Positions 1-9,367 of a stretch of 64,000 nt of DNA are shown here, one piece after another (position 1 is the first letter of the stretch; each line of letters begins with the position of its first letter). Below the pieces are notes generated by a model that had not been told where the DNA came from, made no database searches, and was given only the letters and a program-made list of their open reading frames with translations. The position numbers and the translations under genes were made by a program. This DNA comes from UA16 sp905478895 (lineage in GTDB: Bacteria; Bacteroidota; Bacteroidia; Flavobacteriales_D; Sanyastnellaceae): positions 558,001-622,000 of the forward strand of contig CALSQO010000002.1 in NCBI GenBank assembly GCA_943788495.1. The letters run 5' to 3'.

Positions 1-1800
1 GACACGGAACCCGGTGGTAAAATGCTCCTAGGTGGGGGCTCTTTTGGCACCTTTCGCTCCATGCTAAAGTGGTCCACGGGTCAATTGGGATCAGGTTTTT
101 TCATCGAAGGCCGAGCCTCTCGCATTGTGTCCGACGGATACCTCGATCGTTCTGCCAGTGATCTATCGAGTGTGCAAATGGGTTTGGGATACCGCTGGGA
201 TTCCGGCCATTTGGCCTACAGTGCAATGCTCGGTCATGAGCGAACTCAACAGGCGTGGTACGGCGTCCCTCGCATCGGACTGACGGGTGATTCTGCGGCC
301 ATTGTGGCTTGGGCAGCGAACTCTTATGAATACGATTACGGGGGGGATGAGGAGCGCATTTCTGATTTGATTGAGCGCGGTCGATTGCACAACTATTACA
401 GGTATGCTGATCAGGTGGACGATTATCGGCAAGACCATCATCAATTGCACTTCAGCCAAAAGCAAGGCGCCTGGAATTTAGGGGCAACGGTGCATTACAC
501 GAGTGGAAATGGGTATTATGAGCAATTCAAGGCTGATGACGATTTGGTCCTTTACGGCGCAGGTCCTTTGGGATTGGCAGATTCGTCCATCACGACAGGA
601 GATGTGATTCGCCGACGCTGGCTTGACAATGATTTTTATGGGATGTTGATGCAGGCGACACGCGAATGGGAAGGCGTATCCTTGCAGTTGGGGGCAGGCG
701 CATTCGATTATATCGGCGGGCATTTTGGTGTTCCAATTTGGATGCAATTCGGAGCAACGGGTCTTGCGCCAACCCATCGTTATTACGACAATACAGGAAA
801 GAAGTCAGACCGGTATGCCTTTTCTGCCCTTTCTTCCGATGCCTTCGATGGCAGAATGCAATGGCGAGGCGAAGTTCAATTGCGTCAAGTTGGCTATAAA
901 GTGAGTGGTTCGGACAATGATTTAAGAATGTTGCAAGTGGATACCACAATGGCATTCATCAATCCTAAATTCGGTGCAGATTGGTTATTCAATGACGCCA
1001 ATCGAATGTTTGTGTCGATCGCCCGTGGAAGCCGTGAGCCGGTGCGGAATGATTTTATTGATCGTTCGAGCGATGCGTATCCCAAGGCCGAAACCCTCAC
1101 GGATTTAGAAGTGGGTTGGGAGCATGGGACCCCGCATTGGAGCATTGAGGCCGTTGCCTATCACATGAGGTACCAGAATCAATTGGTCCTAACAGGGGCG
1201 CTCAATGACGTTGGGTCTCCTGTGCGGATGAATGTGGAAGCCAGTCAGCGAACAGGATTGGAGCTGAGTTTGAATTGGCGACCAGGGAATGGGTTTACAT
1301 GGTTCGGAACAGCAACACAGTCCGTGAATACGATCGATGCATTCGAGGAAACACTCTTCGACTATGGCAATGACGAATTGCCCATGGTTTCGGTCGCACA
1401 TTCCGGAACAGACATCAGCTTCTCGCCGAGGATTACAGGTGTTTCGGTCGCAACGCTTGAGTTTTGGAATCGCACTACCGCCTCACATTCTACCGCGGCA
1501 TCGATTGAGTGGAGTGCGCGGTATGTTGGAAAGCAATACTTGGACAATACTTCCAATGAAAACCGCGCGCTGCCTGCTTACGAGGTCAATGACTTACGCT
1601 TGCGTTGGATTCGGAGTCGAGCGGAATCGGGAAATGTTGCCCTGTCCGTCCACCTTCGGAATTTCTTGAATGCTGAATACAGTGCGAATGGATGGACTTA
1701 CAGTTACTTGTATGGTGGGATGGAGAGTATGACGACGGAAGTATACGTTTATCCTCAGGCCGGTGCACACGGCATGCTTTCGCTGGAGGTTAATTTTTAA
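1..1800 (+). CDS. TonB-dependent outer-membrane receptor, C-terminal part (5' truncated by window)
   Basis: The reading frame is open from base 1, so the gene starts upstream of the window; the ATG at 22 is internal. About 600 residues are visible and are made of alternating aromatic and polar beta-strand segments typical of a 22-strand TonB receptor barrel. The C-terminal strand ends in Phe (SLEVNF), the outer-membrane insertion signal seen in this family. The plug domain, TonB box and signal peptide are not in view, so the substrate (siderophore, cobalamin or other) cannot be read. The downstream gene is convergent, with only 8 bases between the two stop codons. Family assignment is firm; specificity is unknown. 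Confidence 0.85.
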   Translation, partial: DTEPGGKMLLGGGSFGTFRSMLKWSTGQLGSGFFIEGRASRIVSDGYLDRSASDLSSVQMGLGYRWDSGHLAYSAMLGHERTQQAWYGVPRIGLTGDSAAIVAWAANSYEYDYGGDEERISDLIERGRLHNYYRYADQVDDYRQDHHQLHFSQKQGAWNLGATVHYTSGNGYYEQFKADDDLVLYGAGPLGLADSSITTGDVIRRRWLDNDFYGMLMQATREWEGVSLQLGAGAFDYIGGHFGVPIWMQFGATGLAPTHRYYDNTGKKSDRYAFSALSSDAFDGRMQWRGEVQLRQVGYKVSGSDNDLRMLQVDTTMAFINPKFGADWLFNDANRMFVSIARGSREPVRNDFIDRSSDAYPKAETLTDLEVGWEHGTPHWSIEAVAYHMRYQNQLVLTGALNDVGSPVRMNVEASQRTGLELSLNWRPGNGFTWFGTATQSVNTIDAFEETLFDYGNDELPMVSVAHSGTDISFSPRITGVSVATLEFWNRTTASHSTAASIEWSARYVGKQYLDNTSNENRALPAYEVNDLRLRWIRSRAESGNVALSVHLRNFLNAEYSANGWTYSYLYGGMESMTTEVYVYPQAGAHGMLSLEVNF

Positions 1801-1808
1801 CGCCGTCC

Positions 1809-2567
1809 TCAGGCACGTGTTGTCGCCTGCGAATGTCCATTTGGATTGGGCAACCAGGTCAGGTCGTTTGGTTGCAATTCAATGGCGTTCCCAATAACGA
1901 CCAAATCGGCGCCAGCATTCCACGCGGCAACCACCGAGGCGGCATCGTTGAATCCCCCGCCGACAATAAGCGGACACGATGTGTTTTCTTTGATGCCTGC
2001 GATAATGGAGGCGGTTACGGATTGACTGGCTCCGCTGCCTGCGTCTGTAAACAACACGCGAAGCCCGAGCATTTCTCCAGCGACAGCTGTTGCCGCGGCT
2101 ATTTCAGGTTTGTTCAAGGGGATCGGCATCGTCTGGCTCATGTAGGAGGCAGTGGTGAGCGGGCCATCCCCAAAAAGCATGTAGCCCGTCGGTACGACTT
2201 CGAGCCCCAAACGTCGAATGCGCATAGCTGCTTCCACATGGCGTCCGATGAGCAAATCGGGATTTCGACCCGAAATGAGGGAAAGGAATAGAAGTGCGTC
2301 AGCGCCTTTAACTACTTGATCAGGAGCGCCTGGAAAAATAGTGATGGGCCCATCAAATCGGTCTCGAACGGATTGAATGATGTCCGCGACATTCTGCTTG
2401 ATCAGCAAGCTTCCTCCAATGAAGACATCCGTAACAGCCGAATTTTGCAGGCGATCTAGAAATCGCAACCATTCGCGCCCTGATGGCAAATCATCCGGGT
2501 CGAGCAATGCTGCAAGCCGTTTGTTTCCAGCCGTTTGGTCGCGTTCAAGGTTTTCCAGCCAACTCAT
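1809..2567 (-). CDS. Geranylgeranylglyceryl/heptaprenylglyceryl phosphate synthase
   Basis: This 252-residue TIM-barrel enzyme of the GGGP synthase/PcrB family links a polyprenyl diphosphate to sn-glycerol-1-phosphate. Visible family motifs are LLDPD (21-25), GGS (51-53), SLISGRNP (96-103), PTGYML (126-131), DAGSGA (175-180) and the phosphate-binding GGG (203-205) and IGN (225-227). Bacteroidota carry bacterial members of this mostly archaeal family; the end product here is not known. It is the second gene of a minus-strand pair and its ATG overlaps the stop of the hydrolase upstream by 4 bases, which suggests translational coupling. Chain-length specificity cannot be assigned from motifs alone. 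Confidence 0.9.
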   Translation of the reverse strand: MSWLENLERDQTAGNKRLAALLDPDDLPSGREWLRFLDRLQNSAVTDVFIGGSLLIKQNVADIIQSVRDRFDGPITIFPGAPDQVVKGADALLFLSLISGRNPDLLIGRHVEAAMRIRRLGLEVVPTGYMLFGDGPLTTASYMSQTMPIPLNKPEIAAATAVAGEMLGLRVLFTDAGSGASQSVTASIIAGIKENTSCPLIVGGGFNDAASVVAAWNAGADLVVIGNAIELQPNDLTWLPNPNGHSQATTRA

Positions 2568-3466
2568 TTCGGAAAGATACGATGAATCAGCTCGTGGACG
2601 ATTTCGGGCTTGAGCATTCCATGTCCAGAAGGGACAACGTGAAAACGCACCTTCTCGTTCTGGTGGGTCAGTTGCTGCAAGCGCCCGCCATTGGTCGCAG
2701 GGATGATGCGGTCATGTGCTCCAAAAGCCAAATCCATTTGTCCCGACCAATCATCGAGTGCACGAACAATTTCATAATGTTTGGGCCAGCAGAGGCGATG
2801 CGCGCGCCATCCTTTCCAAACCATCATGCGCATCGCATGATGGGAGAGGTGAAAGGAGCAGAAACTGTGCAAGTGCGGTGAAATAATCCGCCATTTCAAG
2901 AGTCGATTACTCCAGCGTAGAACAGCTGCAGCGTGACGATCGATGGCAAACCAAAGAACCCTTCCCAATGCCGTGTGGACCGTGAGCTGATAAAACGGGG
3001 ATTTCTTGAGTCCGTCGGGCGCCAGTAGCGCAACCCGCTTCCACATGGCAGGTGAATCCGAAAAAAGCGCCAGTCCAATGCGCCCTCCTATGCTGTAACC
3101 AATCAAGTCATATTGCGGTGCAGACGCCCCTTCTTTTTGCGCAATTTCCACCAACAGTTGATTCAGTGTTGCGGGGTCTAAAGGAGCATCATCTGCCAAG
3201 GATGGGTCTACGGGCCTTGATTTACCATGGTGTGGCAGGTGCACAGAAATCAGGGTTCCGCTGAGTGGCCAAGATTGCGTCAGGACCATCAAATCTTCCA
3301 ATGGACGAGCGAACCCGTGGAACGCGAATAGGGTTCGCCGCTGTCTATTTTTTTGACGGGTGCCTTCTGGTTTTTCGGGGATATCTGCCACGGCATACTC
3401 CAGACACCACCCGAGGCTGGTGTGCGTTTTGCGATGGGCATGGTCGGACGGTTTAGCGAATTCCAC
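2564..3466 (-). CDS. Alpha/beta hydrolase
   Basis: A 300-residue cytoplasmic alpha/beta hydrolase. The oxyanion-side HG motif is at residues 50-51, the nucleophile elbow GYSIGG has Ser125, the likely acid is Asp252 (GAHDRIIP) and the likely catalytic His is His282 (SGHGML), so the triad is intact. There is no signal peptide. It is the first gene of a two-gene minus-strand operon with the GGGP synthase (4-base overlap). Substrate unknown; a lipid-ester role beside a lipid-synthesis gene would be a guess. The N-terminal 40 residues are polar and poorly conserved-looking, so a start further downstream is possible. Confidence 0.8.
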   Translation of the reverse strand: MEFAKPSDHAHRKTHTSLGWCLEYAVADIPEKPEGTRQKNRQRRTLFAFHGFARPLEDLMVLTQSWPLSGTLISVHLPHHGKSRPVDPSLADDAPLDPATLNQLLVEIAQKEGASAPQYDLIGYSIGGRIGLALFSDSPAMWKRVALLAPDGLKKSPFYQLTVHTALGRVLWFAIDRHAAAVLRWSNRLLKWRIISPHLHSFCSFHLSHHAMRMMVWKGWRAHRLCWPKHYEIVRALDDWSGQMDLAFGAHDRIIPATNGGRLQQLTHQNEKVRFHVVPSGHGMLKPEIVHELIHRIFPK

Positions 3467-3573
3467 CCTTCAAAGGTCGTGTGGATTCATTCAAATCAGT
3501 CAGCTTCGTGTTTCTTGTTAAAAAGCAGAGGAAATTGTGGATGAATTTATCCCAATCTTAGCGTTGTACCAAT

Positions 3574-3581
3574 TAATTTTG
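3574..3581 (+). promoter_or_regulatory. Bacteroidota -7 promoter element upstream of carB
   Basis: TAATTTTG is an exact match to the Bacteroidota primary-sigma -7 consensus TAnnTTTG. It lies 72 bases before the chosen carB start and inside the longer open frame that begins at 3537, which argues for the downstream start. No good -33 TTG is seen at the usual spacing. Confidence 0.5.
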
Positions 3582-3653
3582 CCACCGGTTAATCCACCAT
3601 TTTCTGTGTTTGCATCCCCCGGCCAAGAATTGATTTGGCGGGGTAAAAAAAAA

Positions 3654-6470
3654 ATGCCCAAAGACAAAAGCATCAAATCGATCTTGCTCATCGGGAGTGG
3701 ACCGATTGTCATTGGACAAGCGTGTGAATTTGATTATTCTGGATCGCAAGCTTCGCGATCTCTCCGGGAAGAGGGAATTGAAGTGATTTTGATCAATTCA
3801 AACCCTGCGACCATTATGACGGATCCGGTTACGGCCGATCATGTTTACCTCGAACCCTTGGAGCCGGCTTCAATCGAACGTATCCTTCAAAAGCACAATA
3901 TTGACTCGGTCCTACCCACCATGGGCGGGCAGACGGCCTTGAACCTATGCATCCAATGCGATGAAATGGGGCTGTGGGAAGAATACGGTGTTCGCATGAT
4001 TGGTGTGGACATCGGTGCCATCGAAATCACAGAAAACCGCGAGCGATTTCGTTCATTGATGGAGGAATTGGATATTGCCATGGCGCCTCAGGCCACAGCG
4101 AAGAGCTTTTTGGAAGGCAAGGAAGCCGCGCAACAATTTGGATTTCCCCTTTGCATCCGCGCGAGCTACACCCTCGGCGGTGCGGGAGCGAGCATCATTT
4201 ATGATCCCGAGAAATTTGAGGATGCTCTCACCCGGGGGCTGCACTTGAGCCCCATCCATGAGGTGATGATTGATAAGGCGGTCATGGGATGGAAAGAGTA
4301 CGAATTGGAATTGTTGCGGGATTCCAATGACAATGTGACCATCATTTGCTCGATTGAGAACTTTGATCCGATGGGCATTCACACCGGAGATAGTATCACG
4401 GTTGCTCCAGCCATGACGTTGAGTGACACTACGTTCCAGCGCATGCGGGACATGGCGATTCGGATGATGCGCGAGATTGGTGATTTCGCAGGCGGATGCA
4501 ATGTTCAATTTGCCGTGTCCAATGACGAAAAAGAGGACATCATTGCGATTGAGATCAATCCACGTGTGAGTCGTTCCTCCGCTTTGGCATCCAAAGCTAC
4601 CGGATACCCCATTGCTAAAATTGCAGCAAAATTGGCCATTGGATATCACCTCGATGAGTTGGCCAATCCCATAACGGGAACCACGAGTGCGATGTTTGAA
4701 CCTACAATGGATTACGTTGTAGTAAAGGTTCCACGCTGGAATTTCGATAAATTCAAAGGGGCGAATCGCGAGCTCGGTCTTCAAATGAAATCCGTGGGAG
4801 AGGTCATGGCCATTGGGCGATCTTTTCAGGAAGCGCTGCAAAAAGCGGCCCAGTCACTGGAAATCGGACGCAACGGATTGGGTTGTGACGGAAGGGAATT
4901 GCGGGACCAAGATGCCATCATGTCGAGTCTTTCCCACGCGAGCTGGAATCGTCTTTTCCACTTGTATGACGCCATGAAATTGGGCATTCCAATACGGAAG
5001 ATTTACGAAGTCACAAAGATTGACCCGTGGTTCTTGCGTCAAATTGAAGAATTGGTTCAGCTTGAGGAAGAAATCGGGCAGTATGGTCTGGAGACGATGC
5101 CACGGTCTCTCCTTTTGGAAGCCAAGCAGAAGGGCTACGCGGATCGTCAAATTGCCCATATGTTGGACTGTGTCGAATCCGAGGTCCATGCCCATCGATT
5201 GGCACAGGGAATCACGCGTACATACAAATTGGTAGATACGTGCGCGGCCGAGTTTGAAGCGAAAACGCCCTACTACTATTCGACCTTTGAGGACGAGAAT
5301 GAAAGCATTCGCACCGATCGAAAGAAAATTGTGGTGTTGGGGAGCGGTCCGAATCGCATTGGTCAAGGAATTGAATTCGACTACTGCTGTGTTCATGGTG
5401 TACTTGCCGCGAAAGAGTGTGGTTATGAGACCATCATGATCAATTGCAACCCGGAAACGGTTTCCACAGATTCGGATACAGCTGACAAGCTGTATTTTGA
5501 ACCGGTATTCTGGGAGCACATCTATGATATTATTTTGCACGAGAAGCCCGAAGGGGTAATCGTTCAGTTTGGTGGCCAAACCGCACTGAAACTTGCTGAA
5601 AAACTGGAGCGATTTGGAATACCGATCATCGGTACGAGTTACCGAGCGCTTGATTTGGCGGAAGACAGGGGGTCATTCTCCACACTTTTGCGGGAGCAAG
5701 GTGTTCCTTATCCCGAGTTTGGCGTGGTTGAAACCGCTGATGAAGCCAATGCATTGAGCAAAACCTTGGGGTTCCCCTTGTTGGTTCGTCCGAGCTATGT
5801 TCTGGGAGGCCAACGCATGAAAATCGTCATCAACGAGGATGAATTGGAACGCCATGTAATTGATATTTTCCGAGATATGCCGGACAACAAAGTGTTGCTC
5901 GATCATTACTTGGACGGTGCGATTGAGTGTGAGGCCGATGCTATTTGCGATGGCGATGAGGTCCGAATCATAGGGATCATGCAGCACATTGAGCCGGCTG
6001 GAATTCACAGCGGCGACAGCTACGCAGTTTTGCCTCCGTATAATTTGGGCGATTTGATCATTTCTCAAATTGAAGAATACACCAAACGGATAGCATTGGC
6101 CTTGGAGACCGTGGGCTTGATCAACATTCAGTTTGCCGTGAAAGACGACAAAGTGTACATCATCGAAGCCAATCCAAGGGCCTCACGAACCGTTCCGTTT
6201 ATTGCCAAAGCATACGGTCAGCCGTATGTAAACCACGCTGCGAAAGTGATGATGGGAGAGGTGAAATTGCGGGATTTGCCTTATTCGCCTCAACTCGATG
6301 GTTATGCCGTGAAAATCCCTGTTTTCTCCTATGAAAAATTCCCGGAAGTCAACAAGGAGCTGGGCCCAGAGATGAAATCAACGGGGGAGGGCATCCGGTT
6401 CATTCCAGACCTGAGAGACCCCTTTTTCCGCAAGGTATACAGCGAGAGGAACCTTTATCTGAGTAAGTAA
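3654..6470 (+). CDS. carB: Carbamoyl-phosphate synthase large subunit (no C-terminal allosteric domain)
   Basis: CarB makes carbamoyl phosphate from bicarbonate, ATP and ammonia delivered by CarA, for pyrimidine and arginine synthesis. The start MPKDKSIK at 3654 is preferred over the in-frame ATG at 3537 because homology begins there (SILLIGSGPIVIGQ) and a -7 element lies between them. The protein is 938 residues. Two homologous ATP-grasp halves are visible, marked by GGQTALNLC near residue 95 and GGQTALKLAEKL near residue 640, and each half has an NPR metal/ATP loop (EINPRVSRSSA, EANPRASRTV). The chain stops about where the methylglyoxal-synthase-like regulatory domain of the 1073-residue E. 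coli enzyme would begin, so that domain is absent. No carA is in the window. Confidence 0.95.
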   Translation: MPKDKSIKSILLIGSGPIVIGQACEFDYSGSQASRSLREEGIEVILINSNPATIMTDPVTADHVYLEPLEPASIERILQKHNIDSVLPTMGGQTALNLCIQCDEMGLWEEYGVRMIGVDIGAIEITENRERFRSLMEELDIAMAPQATAKSFLEGKEAAQQFGFPLCIRASYTLGGAGASIIYDPEKFEDALTRGLHLSPIHEVMIDKAVMGWKEYELELLRDSNDNVTIICSIENFDPMGIHTGDSITVAPAMTLSDTTFQRMRDMAIRMMREIGDFAGGCNVQFAVSNDEKEDIIAIEINPRVSRSSALASKATGYPIAKIAAKLAIGYHLDELANPITGTTSAMFEPTMDYVVVKVPRWNFDKFKGANRELGLQMKSVGEVMAIGRSFQEALQKAAQSLEIGRNGLGCDGRELRDQDAIMSSLSHASWNRLFHLYDAMKLGIPIRKIYEVTKIDPWFLRQIEELVQLEEEIGQYGLETMPRSLLLEAKQKGYADRQIAHMLDCVESEVHAHRLAQGITRTYKLVDTCAAEFEAKTPYYYSTFEDENESIRTDRKKIVVLGSGPNRIGQGIEFDYCCVHGVLAAKECGYETIMINCNPETVSTDSDTADKLYFEPVFWEHIYDIILHEKPEGVIVQFGGQTALKLAEKLERFGIPIIGTSYRALDLAEDRGSFSTLLREQGVPYPEFGVVETADEANALSKTLGFPLLVRPSYVLGGQRMKIVINEDELERHVIDIFRDMPDNKVLLDHYLDGAIECEADAICDGDEVRIIGIMQHIEPAGIHSGDSYAVLPPYNLGDLIISQIEEYTKRIALALETVGLINIQFAVKDDKVYIIEANPRASRTVPFIAKAYGQPYVNHAAKVMMGEVKLRDLPYSPQLDGYAVKIPVFSYEKFPEVNKELGPEMKSTGEGIRFIPDLRDPFFRKVYSERNLYLSK

Positions 6471-6471
6471 T

Positions 6472-6690
6472 ATGCTAGCAGGATTGATCAGAACGTTGGG
6501 CACAATCATCATGGTGTGGTTTGTCTTTCGTTGGTTGGATCGAATGTTTGGTGCACGTAATCGGCGTTCGAGGAATAGTGGACCACGCGAAAACTCGGAT
6601 AGGACGAACCCGCCACAGCGTGACGAATCAACCCAACCGAAAGACACCAAGCTGGGAGACTACATCGACTTTGAGGAGGTGGATGAATGA
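6472..6690 (+). CDS. Small membrane-anchored protein, DUF4834-like
   Basis: A 72-residue protein starting one base after the carB stop. Residues 1-22 form one hydrophobic segment (LIRTLGTIIMVWFVFRWL), followed by a basic, then Ser/Pro-rich linker and an acidic C-terminus (GDYIDFEEVDE). This layout matches the small DUF4834 proteins of Flavobacteriia as I recall them, which carry a similar acidic tail. Function is unknown. Tight spacing to carB and to the next membrane-protein gene suggests one transcript. Confidence 0.7.
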   Translation: MLAGLIRTLGTIIMVWFVFRWLDRMFGARNRRSRNSGPRENSDRTNPPQRDESTQPKDTKLGDYIDFEEVDE

Positions 6691-6789
6691 GGTTGCAGCT
6701 GCTTGAAGTATTGAACGCACAGGCGTGGAGTCCTTTCTTACTTGAAGCGCTTGGAGGCGGGGAGAATGCGCTAAATTGCTCTGAATTCA

Positions 6790-9363
6790 ATGGGGTATAA
6801 GAACATGAAGGATCAAGCAATTGCGATGTTTAAACAGCATGGAATGCATGCAGCAGCAGTCTTGTTTTTCGCGGTTTTGAGCATGGCGCTCTTGTCGAAA
6901 ACGTATGAAGGATACGCCGTCCGTCAAGGAGATATCAAAGGCCACAAAGGTATGAGCCATGAAGTCTTCGATTCCAATATTTTGGAGGGAGCCTACCCCG
7001 CATGGACCGGAGCACTTTTTTCCGGCATGCCCACAACGCACATCGCAAGAGCCCGTTCATCTTGGAACATTCCTCACAAAGTGCATTCATTGGGAAGCCG
7101 AACTTTTGGCTCTTCGGGCGTTTTGACCTTCTTCATGGCCATGGTATCAGCATATTTGCTGGCCATTGCACTGGGTGCATCGGTGCCCATTGCAATCTTG
7201 TGCGGCATTGGATTTGGTCTGTCCTCCTTTGAGGTTTTGTATTATTCGGCAGGTCACAATACAAAGGTCAAAGCCATTGCGTATTTGCCTGGAATCATTG
7301 CTGGAGTGATCTGGGCTTATCGAAAAAATATGGGATGGGGAACGGCCATTGCCGCGCTTTTTACATCGCTTCATGTTTATGCGAATCACTACCAGATTAC
7401 GTACTACGCCTTGTTTATTTTGTTGGGAATAGGCATTGCTGAGACCATTGGGATTTTCAAGCGGACCCGAAGTTTGAAGAATGCCTTGTTGCCGGGAGTG
7501 GCGCTGATTATTGCGGGATTCGTTGGTGTTTTGCCCAGTATTTCTGAGGTCATGGAGACCAGGGAATACGCCAAGGAGACGATCCGCGGTGAACGAATTT
7601 TAACGGCTACATCGGAAGGAGATGCGGTTGCCAAGTCAACGGGCTTGGATCGGAATTACATTCTGGAATACAGCATGTCGGATGGTGAATGGTTGTCCAT
7701 CATGTGTCCAGACATCAAAGGCGGAGCGAGTCCACTTTATTGGGGTGAGCAAAAGTTTTCTGGCGGAGCATTGTACTTCGGTGCCATTTTATGTGCGCTG
7801 TTCTTCCTTTTCCTTGTGGCAGGTCGAGATCGGTTGAAATGGCCACTTGCCATGATTACCATCATGGCAATCCTGTTGTCTCGCCGAGGCGGGGGGGTAT
7901 TGACTGATTTGTTTTTGGAGTACATGCCTTTCTTCGATCAATTCCGAGACACCAAGATGATGCTGATCCTCGTGCAAGTGGCCGTGGCCATCGGAACCGT
8001 TCTTGCCTTGGTTGAGATGAGCAAGCTCATCGCTCAAGGGGGAGAATTGCTCAAAAAAAGGAGGGCAGTGTGGATGGGTGCTCTTGGAGCACTTGTGTTC
8101 CTGTTTGCCGCTTTTTATGCGCTGCCTGAGGTGTTTTTTGATTTTCAGACATTCATCAAGCAAGATGCAGCGGTGGAGCAATTAGGCTACCCAGAGGCGC
8201 TCCAAAGAAGGCTGGAATTGTTTCGTTCAGATGTGGCTCGCACATTGGGGCTACTCTTATTAACGGCCGCCATTTTGGCGGCTGCATTGTGGCAAAAAAT
8301 GGCCATGCGCTGGGCGATTTGGATTCTCCTGTTGGCCACTACGGTTGACCTTTGGGATGTTGATCATCGTTATTTCAATGACGAGAAAGTCCAAGGGGTT
8401 TATCGCAATTGGGTGAAGAGTTTTGATGCAAATTTTCCATATGATCCTACGCCACAGATGGGAAAAATCCTCGCTGCCGAATACAGCAATTCACCTGGGG
8501 CGAATGCCATGGCTGATCAGCTCTACGCAGGCTATGTCGCTTTAGGGAAAAAAGGAAGAATCAATCTGAACCGTCGCCAAAAGGAAAAACTACAGCTCAT
8601 TTCAAAATACGGGGCCATGCGGATGGAGAAGCCATTCCGAGTTTTGAAATGGGAGAATTCATTCATCGATAATTCTGCATCCTATTTCTTTCAATCGGTA
8701 GGGGGGTATCACGCTGCAAAGCTCCGGCGTTATCAGGACTTTATTGAACGGGTGATTGAACCACAACGCAACCGATTCATTGCATTGGCGCAAAATGGGC
8801 AATTGCAGCAAGGCCTCAACGAAATGGTTGGCCTTCGGATGTTGAATACGCGCTACCTTTTGCTCGATCAGCTTGAAGACCCCATTGCGATGCCAGATGT
8901 TCCTGGTTTCGCTTGGATAGCTCGGGACTGGGAGTTCGCTGAAAGCGATGATGCGGAAATGGCCATGACAGCTGCCCTTCAATCTCCAAGATCAACGGTT
9001 GTGCATTCGGAGTTCACTGAAATCCTCAAAGGACTCGAGCCAGGAGGCGTTGGAAATGTTCAATTGGAGTCGTATCGGCCTGATTTGATTCAATATTCTG
9101 TGAGTCTTGAGTCCCCGAGCTTGGTTGTATTCTCAGAAGTATGGTACCCCAATTCGTGGAAAGCGATGATCAATGGAATTCCGGCTGAAACCATTCGTGC
9201 CAATTATGTGTTACGAGCTTTGAAGATCCCTGCAGGGACCCATCAAGTGGAATGGCGGTGTGAAACTCCATCGGGGTCGGCTGTTCCGATATTGGCCAAT
9301 GGCGTCTTGCTTATTTTGATTTTGGGGTCTTCTTGGTACGGCATGAAGCATTCGAAAACATAA
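6790..9363 (+). CDS. YfhO-family polytopic membrane protein
   Basis: An 857-residue integral membrane protein. About a dozen hydrophobic segments lie between residues 20 and 540, then a soluble region of roughly 280 residues, and a last hydrophobic segment near the C-terminus (VPILANGVLLILILG). The arrangement and the N-terminal motif (GDIKGHKG, then EAYPAW/SGMPTTH-like sequence) match the YfhO family, which belongs to the GT-C glycosyltransferase-like membrane proteins of cell-envelope polymer decoration. An alternative start is the ATG at 6805, since MKDQAIAMF looks like a normal N-terminus. Its stop is 4 bases from the next gene, so the two are probably co-transcribed. Donor and acceptor are unknown. 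Confidence 0.85.
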   Translation: MGYKNMKDQAIAMFKQHGMHAAAVLFFAVLSMALLSKTYEGYAVRQGDIKGHKGMSHEVFDSNILEGAYPAWTGALFSGMPTTHIARARSSWNIPHKVHSLGSRTFGSSGVLTFFMAMVSAYLLAIALGASVPIAILCGIGFGLSSFEVLYYSAGHNTKVKAIAYLPGIIAGVIWAYRKNMGWGTAIAALFTSLHVYANHYQITYYALFILLGIGIAETIGIFKRTRSLKNALLPGVALIIAGFVGVLPSISEVMETREYAKETIRGERILTATSEGDAVAKSTGLDRNYILEYSMSDGEWLSIMCPDIKGGASPLYWGEQKFSGGALYFGAILCALFFLFLVAGRDRLKWPLAMITIMAILLSRRGGGVLTDLFLEYMPFFDQFRDTKMMLILVQVAVAIGTVLALVEMSKLIAQGGELLKKRRAVWMGALGALVFLFAAFYALPEVFFDFQTFIKQDAAVEQLGYPEALQRRLELFRSDVARTLGLLLLTAAILAAALWQKMAMRWAIWILLLATTVDLWDVDHRYFNDEKVQGVYRNWVKSFDANFPYDPTPQMGKILAAEYSNSPGANAMADQLYAGYVALGKKGRINLNRRQKEKLQLISKYGAMRMEKPFRVLKWENSFIDNSASYFFQSVGGYHAAKLRRYQDFIERVIEPQRNRFIALAQNGQLQQGLNEMVGLRMLNTRYLLLDQLEDPIAMPDVPGFAWIARDWEFAESDDAEMAMTAALQSPRSTVVHSEFTEILKGLEPGGVGNVQLESYRPDLIQYSVSLESPSLVVFSEVWYPNSWKAMINGIPAETIRANYVLRALKIPAGTHQVEWRCETPSGSAVPILANGVLLILILGSSWYGMKHSKT

Positions 9364-9367
9364 TTCA

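Noticed and set aside
3537..3653. N-terminal extension of the carB frame
   Set aside because: The 39 extra residues do not match CarB, and an exact -7 promoter element lies inside them. The start at 3654 fits the conserved N-terminus.
6687..6800. A 37-codon open frame overlapping the DUF4834 stop and the YfhO-like start
   Set aside because: No family resemblance, overlaps both neighbours and has no supporting signal. The base composition is that of intergenic DNA with a chance ATGA overlap.
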